This document shows positions 1 through 8,035 of a DNA stretch of 64,000 nt, in pieces; position 1 is the first letter of the stretch; every line of letters starts with the position of its first letter. The translations under genes and the position numbers were made by a program. The DNA is taken from assembly GCA_949300485.1 (NCBI GenBank), contig CASGEL010000007.1:116938-180937 (forward strand). Reading direction: 5' to 3'. Below the pieces are notes generated by a model. That model saw only the letters and a program-made list of their open reading frames with translations, was not told the origin of the DNA and ran no database searches. The DNA is from an uncultured bacterium. Its GTDB lineage: Bacteria > Cyanobacteriota > Vampirovibrionia > Gastranaerophilales > Gastranaerophilaceae.

Positions 1-749
1 TAATTGCAATTATTGATGATGATGATTATAAAATAAAACTTGAACAAGCTGAATCTAATTATGAAAAAATTAAACTTGATCAATCAAATGCAAAAGCAAA
101 TTTGGTTGCTGCACAATCAAATATAGAATTAGCAAAAAGAGATTTAGACAGATATAGAAACTTATATGAACAAGGAGCTGTATCAAAACAAACTTTCGAT
201 TCTGCTCAAGTTAACTATGATAATGCCCAGGCTGGATTAACTCAAGCAAAACAAGCTCTTTTCTCAGATAAAAATGGGCAAACTGTTGCAGATACTAATT
301 TAAGATCTGCAAAAGCAGCAAGAGATCAAGCAGCATTAGATTTATCTTATACAAAGATTTACGCACCACAATCAGGAACAGTTTCTTCCAGAAGAGTTGA
401 AAAGGGAATGTGGGTTTCAGCTGGTTCACCTTTATTCACTTTAGTACCGGAAGAAGTTTGGGTTGTTGCTAATTTCAAAGAAAATCAATTAAGATATATG
501 AAACCTGGTCAACCTGTTGAAATAAAAGTGGATACTTATCCAAATAAAAGATTTAAAGGTAAAGTCGATAGTATTCAAAGAGCTTCTGGAGCAAAATCAA
601 GCTTATTCCCACCTGAAAATGCTGTTGGTTCATTTGTAAAAATAGTACAAAGAATACCTGTTAAAATAGTATTTACAGAAAAAATTAATCCGGACGAATA
701 TAATATAGTTCCAGGAATGTCAGTCGTTCCAAAAGTTAAGGTAAAATAA
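1..749 (+). CDS. emrA: EmrA/HlyD-family periplasmic adaptor, 5'-truncated
   Basis: The reading frame is already open at the window edge (codons run from base 3), so the true start lies outside. The visible part is the coiled-coil hairpin, rich in Gln, Ala and Asp with heptad spacing, followed by a lipoyl/beta-barrel part (APQSGTVSSRRVEKGMWVSAG) and a C-terminal barrel ending in VPGMSVVPKVKVK. This order is that of membrane-fusion proteins linking an inner-membrane exporter to the outer membrane. The DHA2-type exporter 67 bases downstream is the expected partner, so an EmrAB-like drug or metabolite efflux pair is likely. Substrate cannot be read from sequence. Confidence 0.85.
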   Translation, partial: IAIIDDDDYKIKLEQAESNYEKIKLDQSNAKANLVAAQSNIELAKRDLDRYRNLYEQGAVSKQTFDSAQVNYDNAQAGLTQAKQALFSDKNGQTVADTNLRSAKAARDQAALDLSYTKIYAPQSGTVSSRRVEKGMWVSAGSPLFTLVPEEVWVVANFKENQLRYMKPGQPVEIKVDTYPNKRFKGKVDSIQRASGAKSSLFPPENAVGSFVKIVQRIPVKIVFTEKINPDEYNIVPGMSVVPKVKVK

Positions 750-767
750 TTTAAAATTTTTAGTACA

Positions 768-801
768 AAAGAATATCGGCATGTATTTGTCGGTATTCTT
801 T
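768..801 (+). promoter_or_regulatory. Intercistronic hairpin between emrA and emrB
   Basis: AAAGAATATCGGCA (768-781) can pair with TGTCGGTATTCTTT (788-801): 14 pairs including two G-U, loop of 6. No real T tract follows, and the ribosome site of emrB comes directly after. It looks like a partial terminator or mRNA processing/stability element rather than a full stop. Confidence 0.5.
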
Positions 802-816
802 CATAAAGAGGGAAAA

Positions 817-2388
817 ATGTCAGAAGAAATAAAAGAAAATGTTGCACAACTAGATGATGACACAAAGTATTTGCCTGAAAATCCTTGGATTTCGGCTGTA
901 CCAACATTATTAGCAGTTTTTATATATGTAATAGACGGTACAATTGCTAATGTTGCATTACCATATATGGCCGGCAGTTTTTCAGCAACAAGAGATGAAA
1001 GTATTTGGATATTAACAAGTTATTTAATTGCCAGTGGTATAATAATCCCATCTGTTGGTTTTTTCTCTAAATTTTTAGGAAGAAAAAACTTTTACGTAAT
1101 AAGTATTTTACTATTCACAATAGCATCAATGCTCTGCGGCATGGCAAGAAATTTGGGAGAAATGGTTGTCTTCAGATTTTTACAGGGTGCCGGCGGAGGA
1201 GGAATTTTACCTATATCTCAAGCTATCATGATGGAAAGTTTTCCAAAAGAAAAACGTGGAATGGCAATGTCAGTATTTGGTATGGGAATAATTATAGCTC
1301 CTATTACAGGACCTGTTTTAGGAGGTTGGATTACAGATAATTGGTCATGGCCTTGGATCTTTTTTATAAACGTTCCTTTCGGATGTATAGCAGCAATTTT
1401 AGCACATAAATTATTATTTAATCCGCCTTATGCGCAAAGACAAAAAGGTGTTAAATTAGATGGTTTAGGTTTTTTCTTTCTAACAATTTGGCTTTTGTGT
1501 TTACAAATATTTTTTGATAAAGGTAATAATGCGGATTGGTTTAATGCAACTTGGATATGCTGGTTATTCGGAGTATCTTGTGTTTCTGGTATATGTTTTT
1601 TCATATCACAAATTGTTAGAAAAGATACTTTAGTTGATTTAAGTGTATTTAAAGATAGAAATTTTGTAATAGGAACTTTTATTCAAGTTGTTATGCAAGC
1701 TGTATTATACGCATCATTAGCTATCCTACCTCAATTTTTACAGAGTATGATGGGATATACAGCATTTTTAAGCGGTTTTTCAATGATGCCGAGAGGTTTC
1801 GGCAGTTTAACAGCTATGATCATATGTGCATTAATTGCAGATAAAGTAGATAAACGAATATTAGTATGCCTTGGGTTAACTTTTCTTGGAGGAGCAGGTT
1901 TATTTTTCGGATTTTTAAATTTACAAATATCAAATATTAATATTATGATACCTAATTATTTTATGGGATTAGGAATGGGACTTGCAGGTGTTCCTATTAT
2001 CAATTTGTCATTGGAAACACTATCAAATTTACAAATGACAAATGCCAGTGGGTTACAAAACCTGCTTAAAAATATTGGTAGTGCTATAGGCACATCTCTT
2101 GTGGCAACAATGCTTACAAGATTCAGCCAAGTTCACCAATATATGATGGTAGGAAAATTAACAGAATTAAACCCTGCATTTACTGAAAGAGTTCAATCTA
2201 CAGCTGCAATGTTATCTCAATATACTCATATTTCAGTAGCAAACTACATGGCACAATATTCACAATATGCAACGTTATTAAAACAATCAAGCTTATGGGC
2301 ATATATGGATTCATTCAGAATCTTCGGATTAGCATGTTTGGTATTAATACCTTTATTGTTATTATTTAAACGAAGTAAAACTACATAA
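817..2388 (+). CDS. emrB: DHA2-family MFS multidrug exporter (EmrB/QacA type)
   Basis: Proton-driven inner-membrane exporter. The start is placed at 817, where AGAGGG stands at a proper distance; an in-frame ATG 36 bases earlier lies inside the preceding hairpin. The protein (523 aa) has many hydrophobic segments, consistent with the 14-helix DHA2 class. It shows the DHA2 signature GPVLGGWITDNWSWPWIFF (near residue 165), the helix-1 acidic pattern VIDGTIANVALPY, and FLGRKNFY as motif A. Together with the upstream adaptor it forms an EmrAB-type tripartite exporter; no outer-membrane TolC component is in view. A bidirectional terminator follows. Confidence 0.9.
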   Translation: MSEEIKENVAQLDDDTKYLPENPWISAVPTLLAVFIYVIDGTIANVALPYMAGSFSATRDESIWILTSYLIASGIIIPSVGFFSKFLGRKNFYVISILLFTIASMLCGMARNLGEMVVFRFLQGAGGGGILPISQAIMMESFPKEKRGMAMSVFGMGIIIAPITGPVLGGWITDNWSWPWIFFINVPFGCIAAILAHKLLFNPPYAQRQKGVKLDGLGFFFLTIWLLCLQIFFDKGNNADWFNATWICWLFGVSCVSGICFFISQIVRKDTLVDLSVFKDRNFVIGTFIQVVMQAVLYASLAILPQFLQSMMGYTAFLSGFSMMPRGFGSLTAMIICALIADKVDKRILVCLGLTFLGGAGLFFGFLNLQISNINIMIPNYFMGLGMGLAGVPIINLSLETLSNLQMTNASGLQNLLKNIGSAIGTSLVATMLTRFSQVHQYMMVGKLTELNPAFTERVQSTAAMLSQYTHISVANYMAQYSQYATLLKQSSLWAYMDSFRIFGLACLVLIPLLLLFKRSKTT

Positions 2389-2395
2389 GATTATA

Positions 2396-2426
2396 AAAAG
2401 ACCGGATAATAAATCCGGTCTTTTTT
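2396..2426. terminator. Bidirectional terminator between emrB and ilvE
   Basis: AAGACCGGAT pairs with ATCCGGTCTT around a 5-base loop. It is flanked by A-rich sequence on the left and T-rich on the right, so it can serve both converging genes. Confidence 0.9.
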
Positions 2427-2439
2427 GAAATAATATAAT

Positions 2440-3477
2440 TTATTCAATTACTTTTATCCAACCCTTTGGCGCTTCTATTTTACCAAATTGAATACCTGTT
2501 AAGGTTTCATATAACTTTTTAGAAACTGGCCCCATTTCATTCATTCCTGAAGGAAAGCAAATCTCTTTCCCATGATCTACAATTTTTCCAACTGGAGAAA
2601 TAACAGCAGCTGTACCACACAATCCGCATTCACTAAAATCTTTTAATTCATCAAGCATTATTTCTCTTTCTTCTGTTTCTAATCCTAAATACTCTTTTGC
2701 AACATACATTAATGAACGACGGGTTATTGAAGGTAAAATAGACTCAGATTTAGGTGTTATAACTTTATTATCTTTGGTAACAAAGAAGAAATTAGCACCA
2801 CCTGTTTCTTCAACTTTTGTACGAGTTTTTGCATCAGGATATAAATTTTCATCATAACCTTCTTTATGAGCAGTTACAATTGCATGCAAACTCATTGCAT
2901 AATTCAAACCTGCTTTAACATGACCTGTACCATTTGGCGCAGCTCTGTCAAAATCACTGACTTTTAATGTAATAGGTTTCGCTCCGCCCTTGAAATATGG
3001 TCCTACAGGAGATGCAAAAATTCTAAACTGATATTCTGAAGAAGGTTTAACACCCATAACAGGAGCTGAACCAAACATAAAAGGTCTTAAATATAACGTA
3101 GCTCCCGTTCCATATGGCGGAACATATTTTAAATTAGCTTTTACTACTTGAACTACAGCATCTACAAACCTGTCAACAGGATATGGAGGCATTTCAAGAC
3201 GTTTGGCTGTATCAAACATTCTTTGAGCATTTAAATCAGGCCTAAAGATTACAACATGACCATCAACTGTTGTATAAGCTTTCATTCCTTCAAAACATGT
3301 TTGAGCATATTGTAAAACTCCTGCGCTTTCATTCAAAATAATAGTTTCATCAGAAGTTAAACAACCTTCATCCCATTTTCCGTCTTTAAAATTTGAAACA
3401 AATCTTTTATCTGTTTTGTAATAACCAAAACCAAGATTTTTCCAATCTATATCAGCTTTTACCATTGTAGTCACCAT
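2440..3477 (-). CDS. ilvE: Branched-chain amino acid aminotransferase
   Basis: Transfers the amino group between glutamate and Val/Leu/Ile 2-oxo acids (PLP enzyme, fold type IV). The 345-aa length and motifs KAGLNYAMS (PLP lysine region), VEETGGANFFFV and CGTAAVISPVG fit the longer BCAT subgroup shared by eukaryotes and Bacteroidetes. ATG at 3477 is used because GGAAAGG stands 8 bases before it; a second in-frame ATG 12 bases on is possible. A Cys-x-x-Cys (ECGLCG) sits where mitochondrial BCATs carry their redox CxxC, which may be coincidence. It lies 63 bases downstream of dnaN, same strand. Confidence 0.93.
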   Translation of the reverse strand: MVTTMVKADIDWKNLGFGYYKTDKRFVSNFKDGKWDEGCLTSDETIILNESAGVLQYAQTCFEGMKAYTTVDGHVVIFRPDLNAQRMFDTAKRLEMPPYPVDRFVDAVVQVVKANLKYVPPYGTGATLYLRPFMFGSAPVMGVKPSSEYQFRIFASPVGPYFKGGAKPITLKVSDFDRAAPNGTGHVKAGLNYAMSLHAIVTAHKEGYDENLYPDAKTRTKVEETGGANFFFVTKDNKVITPKSESILPSITRRSLMYVAKEYLGLETEEREIMLDELKDFSECGLCGTAAVISPVGKIVDHGKEICFPSGMNEMGPVSKKLYETLTGIQFGKIEAPKGWIKVIE

Positions 3478-3492
3478 AACAATTTCCTTTCC

Positions 3493-3512
3493 GAGAATAT
3501 ATAAATATTCTC
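3493..3512. repeat. Short perfect hairpin dnaN/ilvE
   Basis: GAGAATAT and ATATTCTC with a 4-base loop, lying just before the ilvE ribosome site on the minus strand. It could end the dnaN message weakly or tune ilvE translation. Confidence 0.35.
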
Positions 3513-3540
3513 AAAATCAGTCTATATATTTTTTATTACT

Positions 3541-4662
3541 CTATCTTATTTGAACAGGCATTATCAAACAGATAAAATCATCTTCACTGTTTGGTTTTAA
3601 AACAGTAGCAGATAAACTAGCATTTAAACCTATTATAACTTCATCACTTTCAATAATTCTCAATGCATCTAATACAAATTTATAATTAAAAGCAATTAAT
3701 AATTCTTCAGCAGTATATTGAATATCAATTTTATCTTCAGACTTACCTGAATCAGGAGTATCAGCAGACAAAGTTAATTCATTATCTGCAAACAACATTT
3801 TAACAATACTTGTTTTATCGTTTACCATTACAGAAACTCTTTCTAAAGCTGCAATAAGCTGAGAAACATTAACTATAGCCTGTTTTGGACTTTCTGACGG
3901 TATTAATTGATTATATTTAGGGAACTGACCTTCTAATAATCTTGAAATTGTTAATGTTTTTTCTGTTTTTAATACTATTGTTGATTTATCTTTACAGATT
4001 TTTATTGTTTCATCATCAATAAAAGCTCCCATTTTCATAAATTCATTCAATGTTCTTGAAGGAATTATTAATTGAGTTTGCTCAGTTATATCACTATTTA
4101 TTTTTTCTCTGACTCTTGCTAATCTATTCCCATCAGTTGATGCTATTTCTAAAATACCGTTTGAAAAATCACAAACAATACCTGATAACAAATTGCTGAC
4201 TTCATAACTTGCAGCAGCAAAGCCTGCTTGTCTTATAGCTTTTAAAAACGGTTTTAACTCAACATCAAAACATTTAGATTCATCTAATTCATAATTAGAA
4301 ACTTCTGGCGGAAATTCACTTGCTGAAATTCCTATTATATCAAATTTTGATTTATTACAAGTTATAGTTACACTTGTTTCACCATCTTCAAGCTCGAAAG
4401 TAACTAAATCATTGCCTAATTTTGATACTATTTCATTTAATTTTCTGGCAGGAAGAGTAATTTTTCCAGACTGTTCAACTTGGGCATCTACAGTTGTAAT
4501 AACAGTTAAAACTAAATCTGTTGCAGTCAATTTTACTGTATTATTATCCAAAGCTTCAATCAATATATTATATAAAACAGGTTGTACAGCTTTTTGAGAA
4601 GTTGCTCGTTCTACTATTTTTATACCGTTATATAAATCCTCTTTCCTGATAATAAATTTCAT
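3541..4662 (-). CDS. dnaN: DNA polymerase III beta sliding clamp
   Basis: Forms the dimeric ring that tethers the replicative polymerase to DNA. The three-domain clamp is recognisable: MKFIIRKEDLYNGIKIVERAT at the N-terminus, LPARKLNEIVSKL, ATDGNRLA-like STDGNRLARV in domain 2, and the C-terminal ending IMPVQIR that matches the usual LMPMR(L/I) end. ATG at 4662 has AAGGAG 8 bases upstream; the TTG six bases earlier leaves too little spacing. About 373 aa, normal length. It is transcribed away from the box cluster at 5130-5303, as expected for a gene on the leading strand beside an origin. No dnaA is in the window. Confidence 0.97.
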   Translation of the reverse strand: MKFIIRKEDLYNGIKIVERATSQKAVQPVLYNILIEALDNNTVKLTATDLVLTVITTVDAQVEQSGKITLPARKLNEIVSKLGNDLVTFELEDGETSVTITCNKSKFDIIGISASEFPPEVSNYELDESKCFDVELKPFLKAIRQAGFAAASYEVSNLLSGIVCDFSNGILEIASTDGNRLARVREKINSDITEQTQLIIPSRTLNEFMKMGAFIDDETIKICKDKSTIVLKTEKTLTISRLLEGQFPKYNQLIPSESPKQAIVNVSQLIAALERVSVMVNDKTSIVKMLFADNELTLSADTPDSGKSEDKIDIQYTAEELLIAFNYKFVLDALRIIESDEVIIGLNASLSATVLKPNSEDDFICLIMPVQIR

Positions 4663-4855
4663 ACCCAATACTCCTTAATCAAATTCTATTATAAATATTA
4701 TAAGATAAATACAGTGAAAAATAAAATAATATCAATATATATTACAAAAAATACACAACTTTGCCGGAATTAAAAACTTAAATTTTACAGGATAGATAAA
4801 ATTAGTTCAAAAAACTTTATCTCTGTATAATCAAGGAAAATGTAAAAAATCAGGA

Positions 4856-5134
4856 ATGAGAATAAGCGGAGTTTTCGAAAATACTGAATGTTCATTTTTA
4901 TATGATGAAAAAGGGAAAGTAGTACTAGGATATATTTTTCCCACTGGTAAAACAGGAGAAGCTTGTTTAAGATCTTTAGCAAAAGTGCTTAAGAATAAAT
5001 ATCCAAATATAACGGCACCTTTACCTGAATTAACAAAATACGGTTTTTTGAAAACTAACATTATACTAACAATATATTTATATATTTATATTAATAAAAT
5101 ATACTTCATGATAATAAGGAATAAATATTTGTAG
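4856..5134 (+). CDS. Doubtful small ORF between dnaN and the box cluster
   Basis: An open frame of 92 codons. Its first 65 or so have protein-like composition (FLYDEKGKVVLGYIFPTGKTG, CLRSLAKVLKNKYP); the rest is low-complexity Ile/Tyr/Leu. The frame is also open for about 20 codons upstream of the ATG with no start or ribosome site of quality, and its stop falls inside the first origin box. A decayed gene fragment is as likely as a real gene. I do not recognise the family. Confidence 0.22.
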   Translation: MRISGVFENTECSFLYDEKGKVVLGYIFPTGKTGEACLRSLAKVLKNKYPNITAPLPELTKYGFLKTNIILTIYLYIYINKIYFMIIRNKYL

Positions 5135-5303
5135 AAAACTTCTGAAAGTATGATTATACAAGGTTTTTAAAATGTAGAAAATTTGTAGAAAATCTTTTAG
5201 AAAAATTTATAAAATGTAGAAAACTTTTTCATAAATAAAATATAAACAAAATTTATGTTCAAAACTTTAAGTTTTCTACATTAATTCTACAAAGTTTTCT
5301 ACA
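5130..5303. other. oriC: Candidate oriC: cluster of DnaA-box-like 9-mers
   Basis: TGTAGAAAA occurs at 5130-5138, 5173-5181, 5184-5192 and 5215-5223; its reverse complement TTTTCTACA occurs at 5272-5280 and 5295-5303. Near-matches lie at 5196-5204 and 5283-5291. The two groups face each other across a nearly pure A/T stretch (5225-5265), a plausible unwinding region. Cyanobacterial DnaA boxes are TTTTCCACA, one base different, and cyanobacterial origins lie beside dnaN, as here. Flanking genes diverge from it. DnaA binding itself is inferred. Confidence 0.72.
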
Positions 5304-5350
5304 AATAAATTTTTATATTATAATTAGAGAGAAGGTAATCGGAGAGGGAT

Positions 5351-7069
5351 ATGGAATTAAAGTCAAAGTTATTAAATTTTTGGGATAAAATATTGCAATT
5401 TTCAGATAAATATGCAGATATTTTAACCTTTTTGGGATTAGCAGTACTTTTTTATTTTATATTCTTTCACGATATAGGAACATATTCATTAATGGATGTT
5501 GATGAAACTAGATATGTAGCTATGGCAAGGGATATGTTTCATTCAAAAGATTTTATGACACTTTATTTAAATGGTGAGTATTTCTTTGAAAAACCTCCTT
5601 TATATTTTTGGCAGGAATGTTTATCTTTTGCTTTGTGGGGTAAAATTAATGAATGGACTGCAAGATTTCCTGTAGCCTTATTAGGTTTTACTTTTTCAAT
5701 GGTTGTCTATTTTATTTCAAGGTATTTTATGAATAGGAGATGCGGTGTCTTTACTTCATTAATTCTTGCAACATCTTTAGAATTCATTATGCTTGCTAAA
5801 TATGCTATATTAGATATCGTGTTGACTTTTTATATAGGTATGGCATTAATTTCTTATTTTTCTGTATATTTTTGCAAAGAAAATCATAAGAAATTTTTCT
5901 GGTGGGCATTTTATATCTTTTCCGGATTAGCAGTTATGGCAAAAGGTGTTCCCGGATTTATAGTTCCTTTTGGAACAGTATTTTTTACATCCATTATGGC
6001 TAAGAAGTTTAAAGAAATTTTTAGACCTATATATATGATTCCTGGGATTATATTATTTTTATTGATAGTTTTACCTTGGCACATATATATGCTTTATAAA
6101 TACAATCCTTTATTTTTCAATGAATATATTATAAAACATCATATTGAGAGATTTTTTAATACAGCACATAACGAAATAGGAAGAAAACAGCCGTTTTATT
6201 ATTATTTTATAGTAGTCTTGTGGGGGTTTATTCCTTGGATATTTTCAATGATTGCTGTGTTTATTGATAAGATTAAAAATTGGAATAAATTGCATTATAT
6301 TGAAAAAATAGAAAATTTTGATTTTAATAAACAGGATAATACTCATAAAATAATTGCATTATGCTGGGTTACAATTATTTGGATAATGTTTTTCTTCTCC
6401 GCATCAAGTACAAAGCTTGTAACATATATATTGCCTATATATTTTCCATTATCAATAATTGTTGGTTTGATGTGGATGGATTATGTAGATAAGAAAAAAC
6501 ATGAAAAGCCGATAAATATATCAGTTAAAATATTTGGTTGGTTTTGTACAATCTTTGGATTTGCAGCAATGTTTACTCCACTATATCTGCCTGAGCAGTT
6601 AAACCATGATATTGCGGAAATAAGATGGTTTAGTTTGATATGCCTTTTGGTATTCGGTATAGGAACTTTGCTGTTTGTAAAATTCAAAAAATATATGGGT
6701 GTATTTATATTCTATGTTTTGTTTATGACAGTAGTTTCAGCATTTGCAACAGAAGAATTTTTTGAAGTGGATTATAAATTCGGTCAGCAGGATCTTGTTG
6801 AGTTTGCAAAATATGCTAAAGATTATGATTATACAATTTCAGCAAACGGTATGGACAGAAAATATTCACTTTTATATTATAATGATGAAGAAGTTGATTT
6901 TAATCCTGAAGATGTTGATATAAAAGTAATAAAAAAAGATTTGGCAAAACCTAAAAATGTAGTTATCATAAAAAATAAAGTTTTAGAACAAGCAGATAAA
7001 AGTCTGGATTTTGAAATAGTCAAAAAAGGCAGACGCTATACTATGATAAAAGGAAAGAGTCATAAATAA
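5351..7069 (+). CDS. GT39-family (ArnT/PMT-like) membrane glycosyltransferase
   Basis: Integral membrane enzyme expected to move a sugar from a polyprenyl-phosphate donor onto a lipid or glycan on the outer face of the inner membrane. The acidic pair in the first periplasmic loop is present (MDVDETRYVAMARDM, residues 48-62), followed by EKPPLYFW, both hallmarks of the ArnT branch. About ten to twelve hydrophobic segments follow, with a short soluble C-terminal domain after residue 460. Length of 572 aa is normal. GGAGAGGG stands just before the ATG. Acceptor and sugar are not deducible; lipid A modification is only one option. Confidence 0.85.
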   Translation: MELKSKLLNFWDKILQFSDKYADILTFLGLAVLFYFIFFHDIGTYSLMDVDETRYVAMARDMFHSKDFMTLYLNGEYFFEKPPLYFWQECLSFALWGKINEWTARFPVALLGFTFSMVVYFISRYFMNRRCGVFTSLILATSLEFIMLAKYAILDIVLTFYIGMALISYFSVYFCKENHKKFFWWAFYIFSGLAVMAKGVPGFIVPFGTVFFTSIMAKKFKEIFRPIYMIPGIILFLLIVLPWHIYMLYKYNPLFFNEYIIKHHIERFFNTAHNEIGRKQPFYYYFIVVLWGFIPWIFSMIAVFIDKIKNWNKLHYIEKIENFDFNKQDNTHKIIALCWVTIIWIMFFFSASSTKLVTYILPIYFPLSIIVGLMWMDYVDKKKHEKPINISVKIFGWFCTIFGFAAMFTPLYLPEQLNHDIAEIRWFSLICLLVFGIGTLLFVKFKKYMGVFIFYVLFMTVVSAFATEEFFEVDYKFGQQDLVEFAKYAKDYDYTISANGMDRKYSLLYYNDEEVDFNPEDVDIKVIKKDLAKPKNVVIIKNKVLEQADKSLDFEIVKKGRRYTMIKGKSHK

Positions 7070-7087
7070 TTATATCGGAGAGTAATT

Positions 7088-7651
7088 TTGATATCACGTT
7101 ATAGAGAGTTTTTAAAAGAATTTGATAACATATTAAAAGTAATATACGAAGAACAAAAACAGTATATTCATTGTGCAAAAGGCTGCTCTAAATGTTGTGA
7201 GAAAGGTGAATATCCATATTCTCAGATGGAATTTGCATATTTAACTCAAGGATATATAAATCTGCCTCAAAATACAAAAATTCTTGTTCAGCAAAATATT
7301 AGAAATCTATTAATGGATAAAAAAGAATTTAAAGGTAAAAGATTTGAACATAAATGTCCGTTTTTAATAAATGGCGAATGCAGCGTATATGATTATAGAG
7401 GTATAATTTGCAGGACATTCGGGCTTTGTTATTATGATGATAAAAATGGTTATGTCAGATTACCTGATTGTGTTCATGACGGATTGAATTATTCTGATTT
7501 TTATGATGAAGAAACTAATACTTTAAATATAGAAAATGTACCTAAAGTTAATCTTAGAATAGACAGAGTTTTGGATAGTACGCTTGCAAACAGTTATGAT
7601 TTAGATTGCGGTGAAATCAGACCTATGGTTGAGTGGTTTGGCGGTAGATAG
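7088..7651 (+). CDS. YkgJ-family cysteine-cluster protein
   Basis: Contains the conserved cysteine pattern of the family (CAKGCSKCCEKGEYP near residues 28-42, CPFLINGECSVYDYRGIICR near residues 96-115), proposed to bind iron-sulfur or zinc. Function is unknown; members are soluble. The start is TTG at 7088, the only candidate after the GGAG at 7078. It follows the GT39 gene by 18 bases, so both are probably co-transcribed. 187 aa. Confidence 0.8.
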   Translation: MISRYREFLKEFDNILKVIYEEQKQYIHCAKGCSKCCEKGEYPYSQMEFAYLTQGYINLPQNTKILVQQNIRNLLMDKKEFKGKRFEHKCPFLINGECSVYDYRGIICRTFGLCYYDDKNGYVRLPDCVHDGLNYSDFYDEETNTLNIENVPKVNLRIDRVLDSTLANSYDLDCGEIRPMVEWFGGR

Positions 7652-7672
7652 AAAAATTTTTATATAAAAATA

Positions 7673-7695
7673 AAAGACCGAAATTTTCGGTCTTT
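7673..7695. terminator. Bidirectional terminator
   Basis: AAAGACCGAAA pairs with TTTCGGTCTTT around one base, between the converging YkgJ-type gene and the 63-aa gene. Confidence 0.85.
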
Positions 7696-7733
7696 GAAAT
7701 ATGCTTTTATTATGTAAATGTAAATTTTATAGT

Positions 7734-7925
7734 TTATTTTTTTACATCATCTTTTATAACAATTAAATTATTCATAATTTTCATTGCACATGTAGGAAGA
7801 ACAACGTGTTCTAAACCGTCAGCAATACCTATTATTTTACCTGCGCCTAAAACAACTTCTTCACCTTTGTACATGAATTTGTAGTCTGTATCTCTGTCTG
7901 AACGAATAGTAATTTTTTCTGCCAT
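7734..7925 (-). CDS. Conserved-looking 63-aa hypothetical protein
   Basis: Unrecognised. Residues 1-45 look like a small beta-barrel (ITIRSDRDTDYKFMYKGEEVVLGAGKIIG), then LPTCAMKIMNNLIVIKDD. It has no signal peptide or membrane segment. An AGGGG site lies 10 bases before the ATG and an excellent promoter (TTGATT-17-TATAAT) upstream, so it is expressed alone as a one-gene unit between two terminating regions. Confidence 0.7.
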   Translation of the reverse strand: MAEKITIRSDRDTDYKFMYKGEEVVLGAGKIIGIADGLEHVVLPTCAMKIMNNLIVIKDDVKK

Positions 7926-7962
7926 AAGTAATATACCCCTTCAATACTGGTTACAGTACAGT

Positions 7963-7991
7963 ATTATACTCTATTTGAGAATAAAAATCAA
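7963..7991 (-). promoter_or_regulatory. Promoter of the 63-aa gene
   Basis: On the minus strand TTGATT (7991-7986), 17 bases, TATAAT (7968-7963). The leader contains the direct repeat ACTGTACTGTA. Confidence 0.75.
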
Positions 7992-8035
7992 GCTTTTATC
8001 CTGAAAATCTTGATTTATAAGGCTTTTTAATATAA

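Noticed and set aside
781..816. Upstream ATG at 781 as the start of emrB
   Set aside because: Lies in the hairpin and has no ribosome site; 817 has AGAGGG at good spacing.
4831..5061. Minus-strand open frame of 76 codons opposite the small ORF near the origin
   Set aside because: Composition looks like the shadow of the plus-strand frame, and no ribosome site or promoter fits it.
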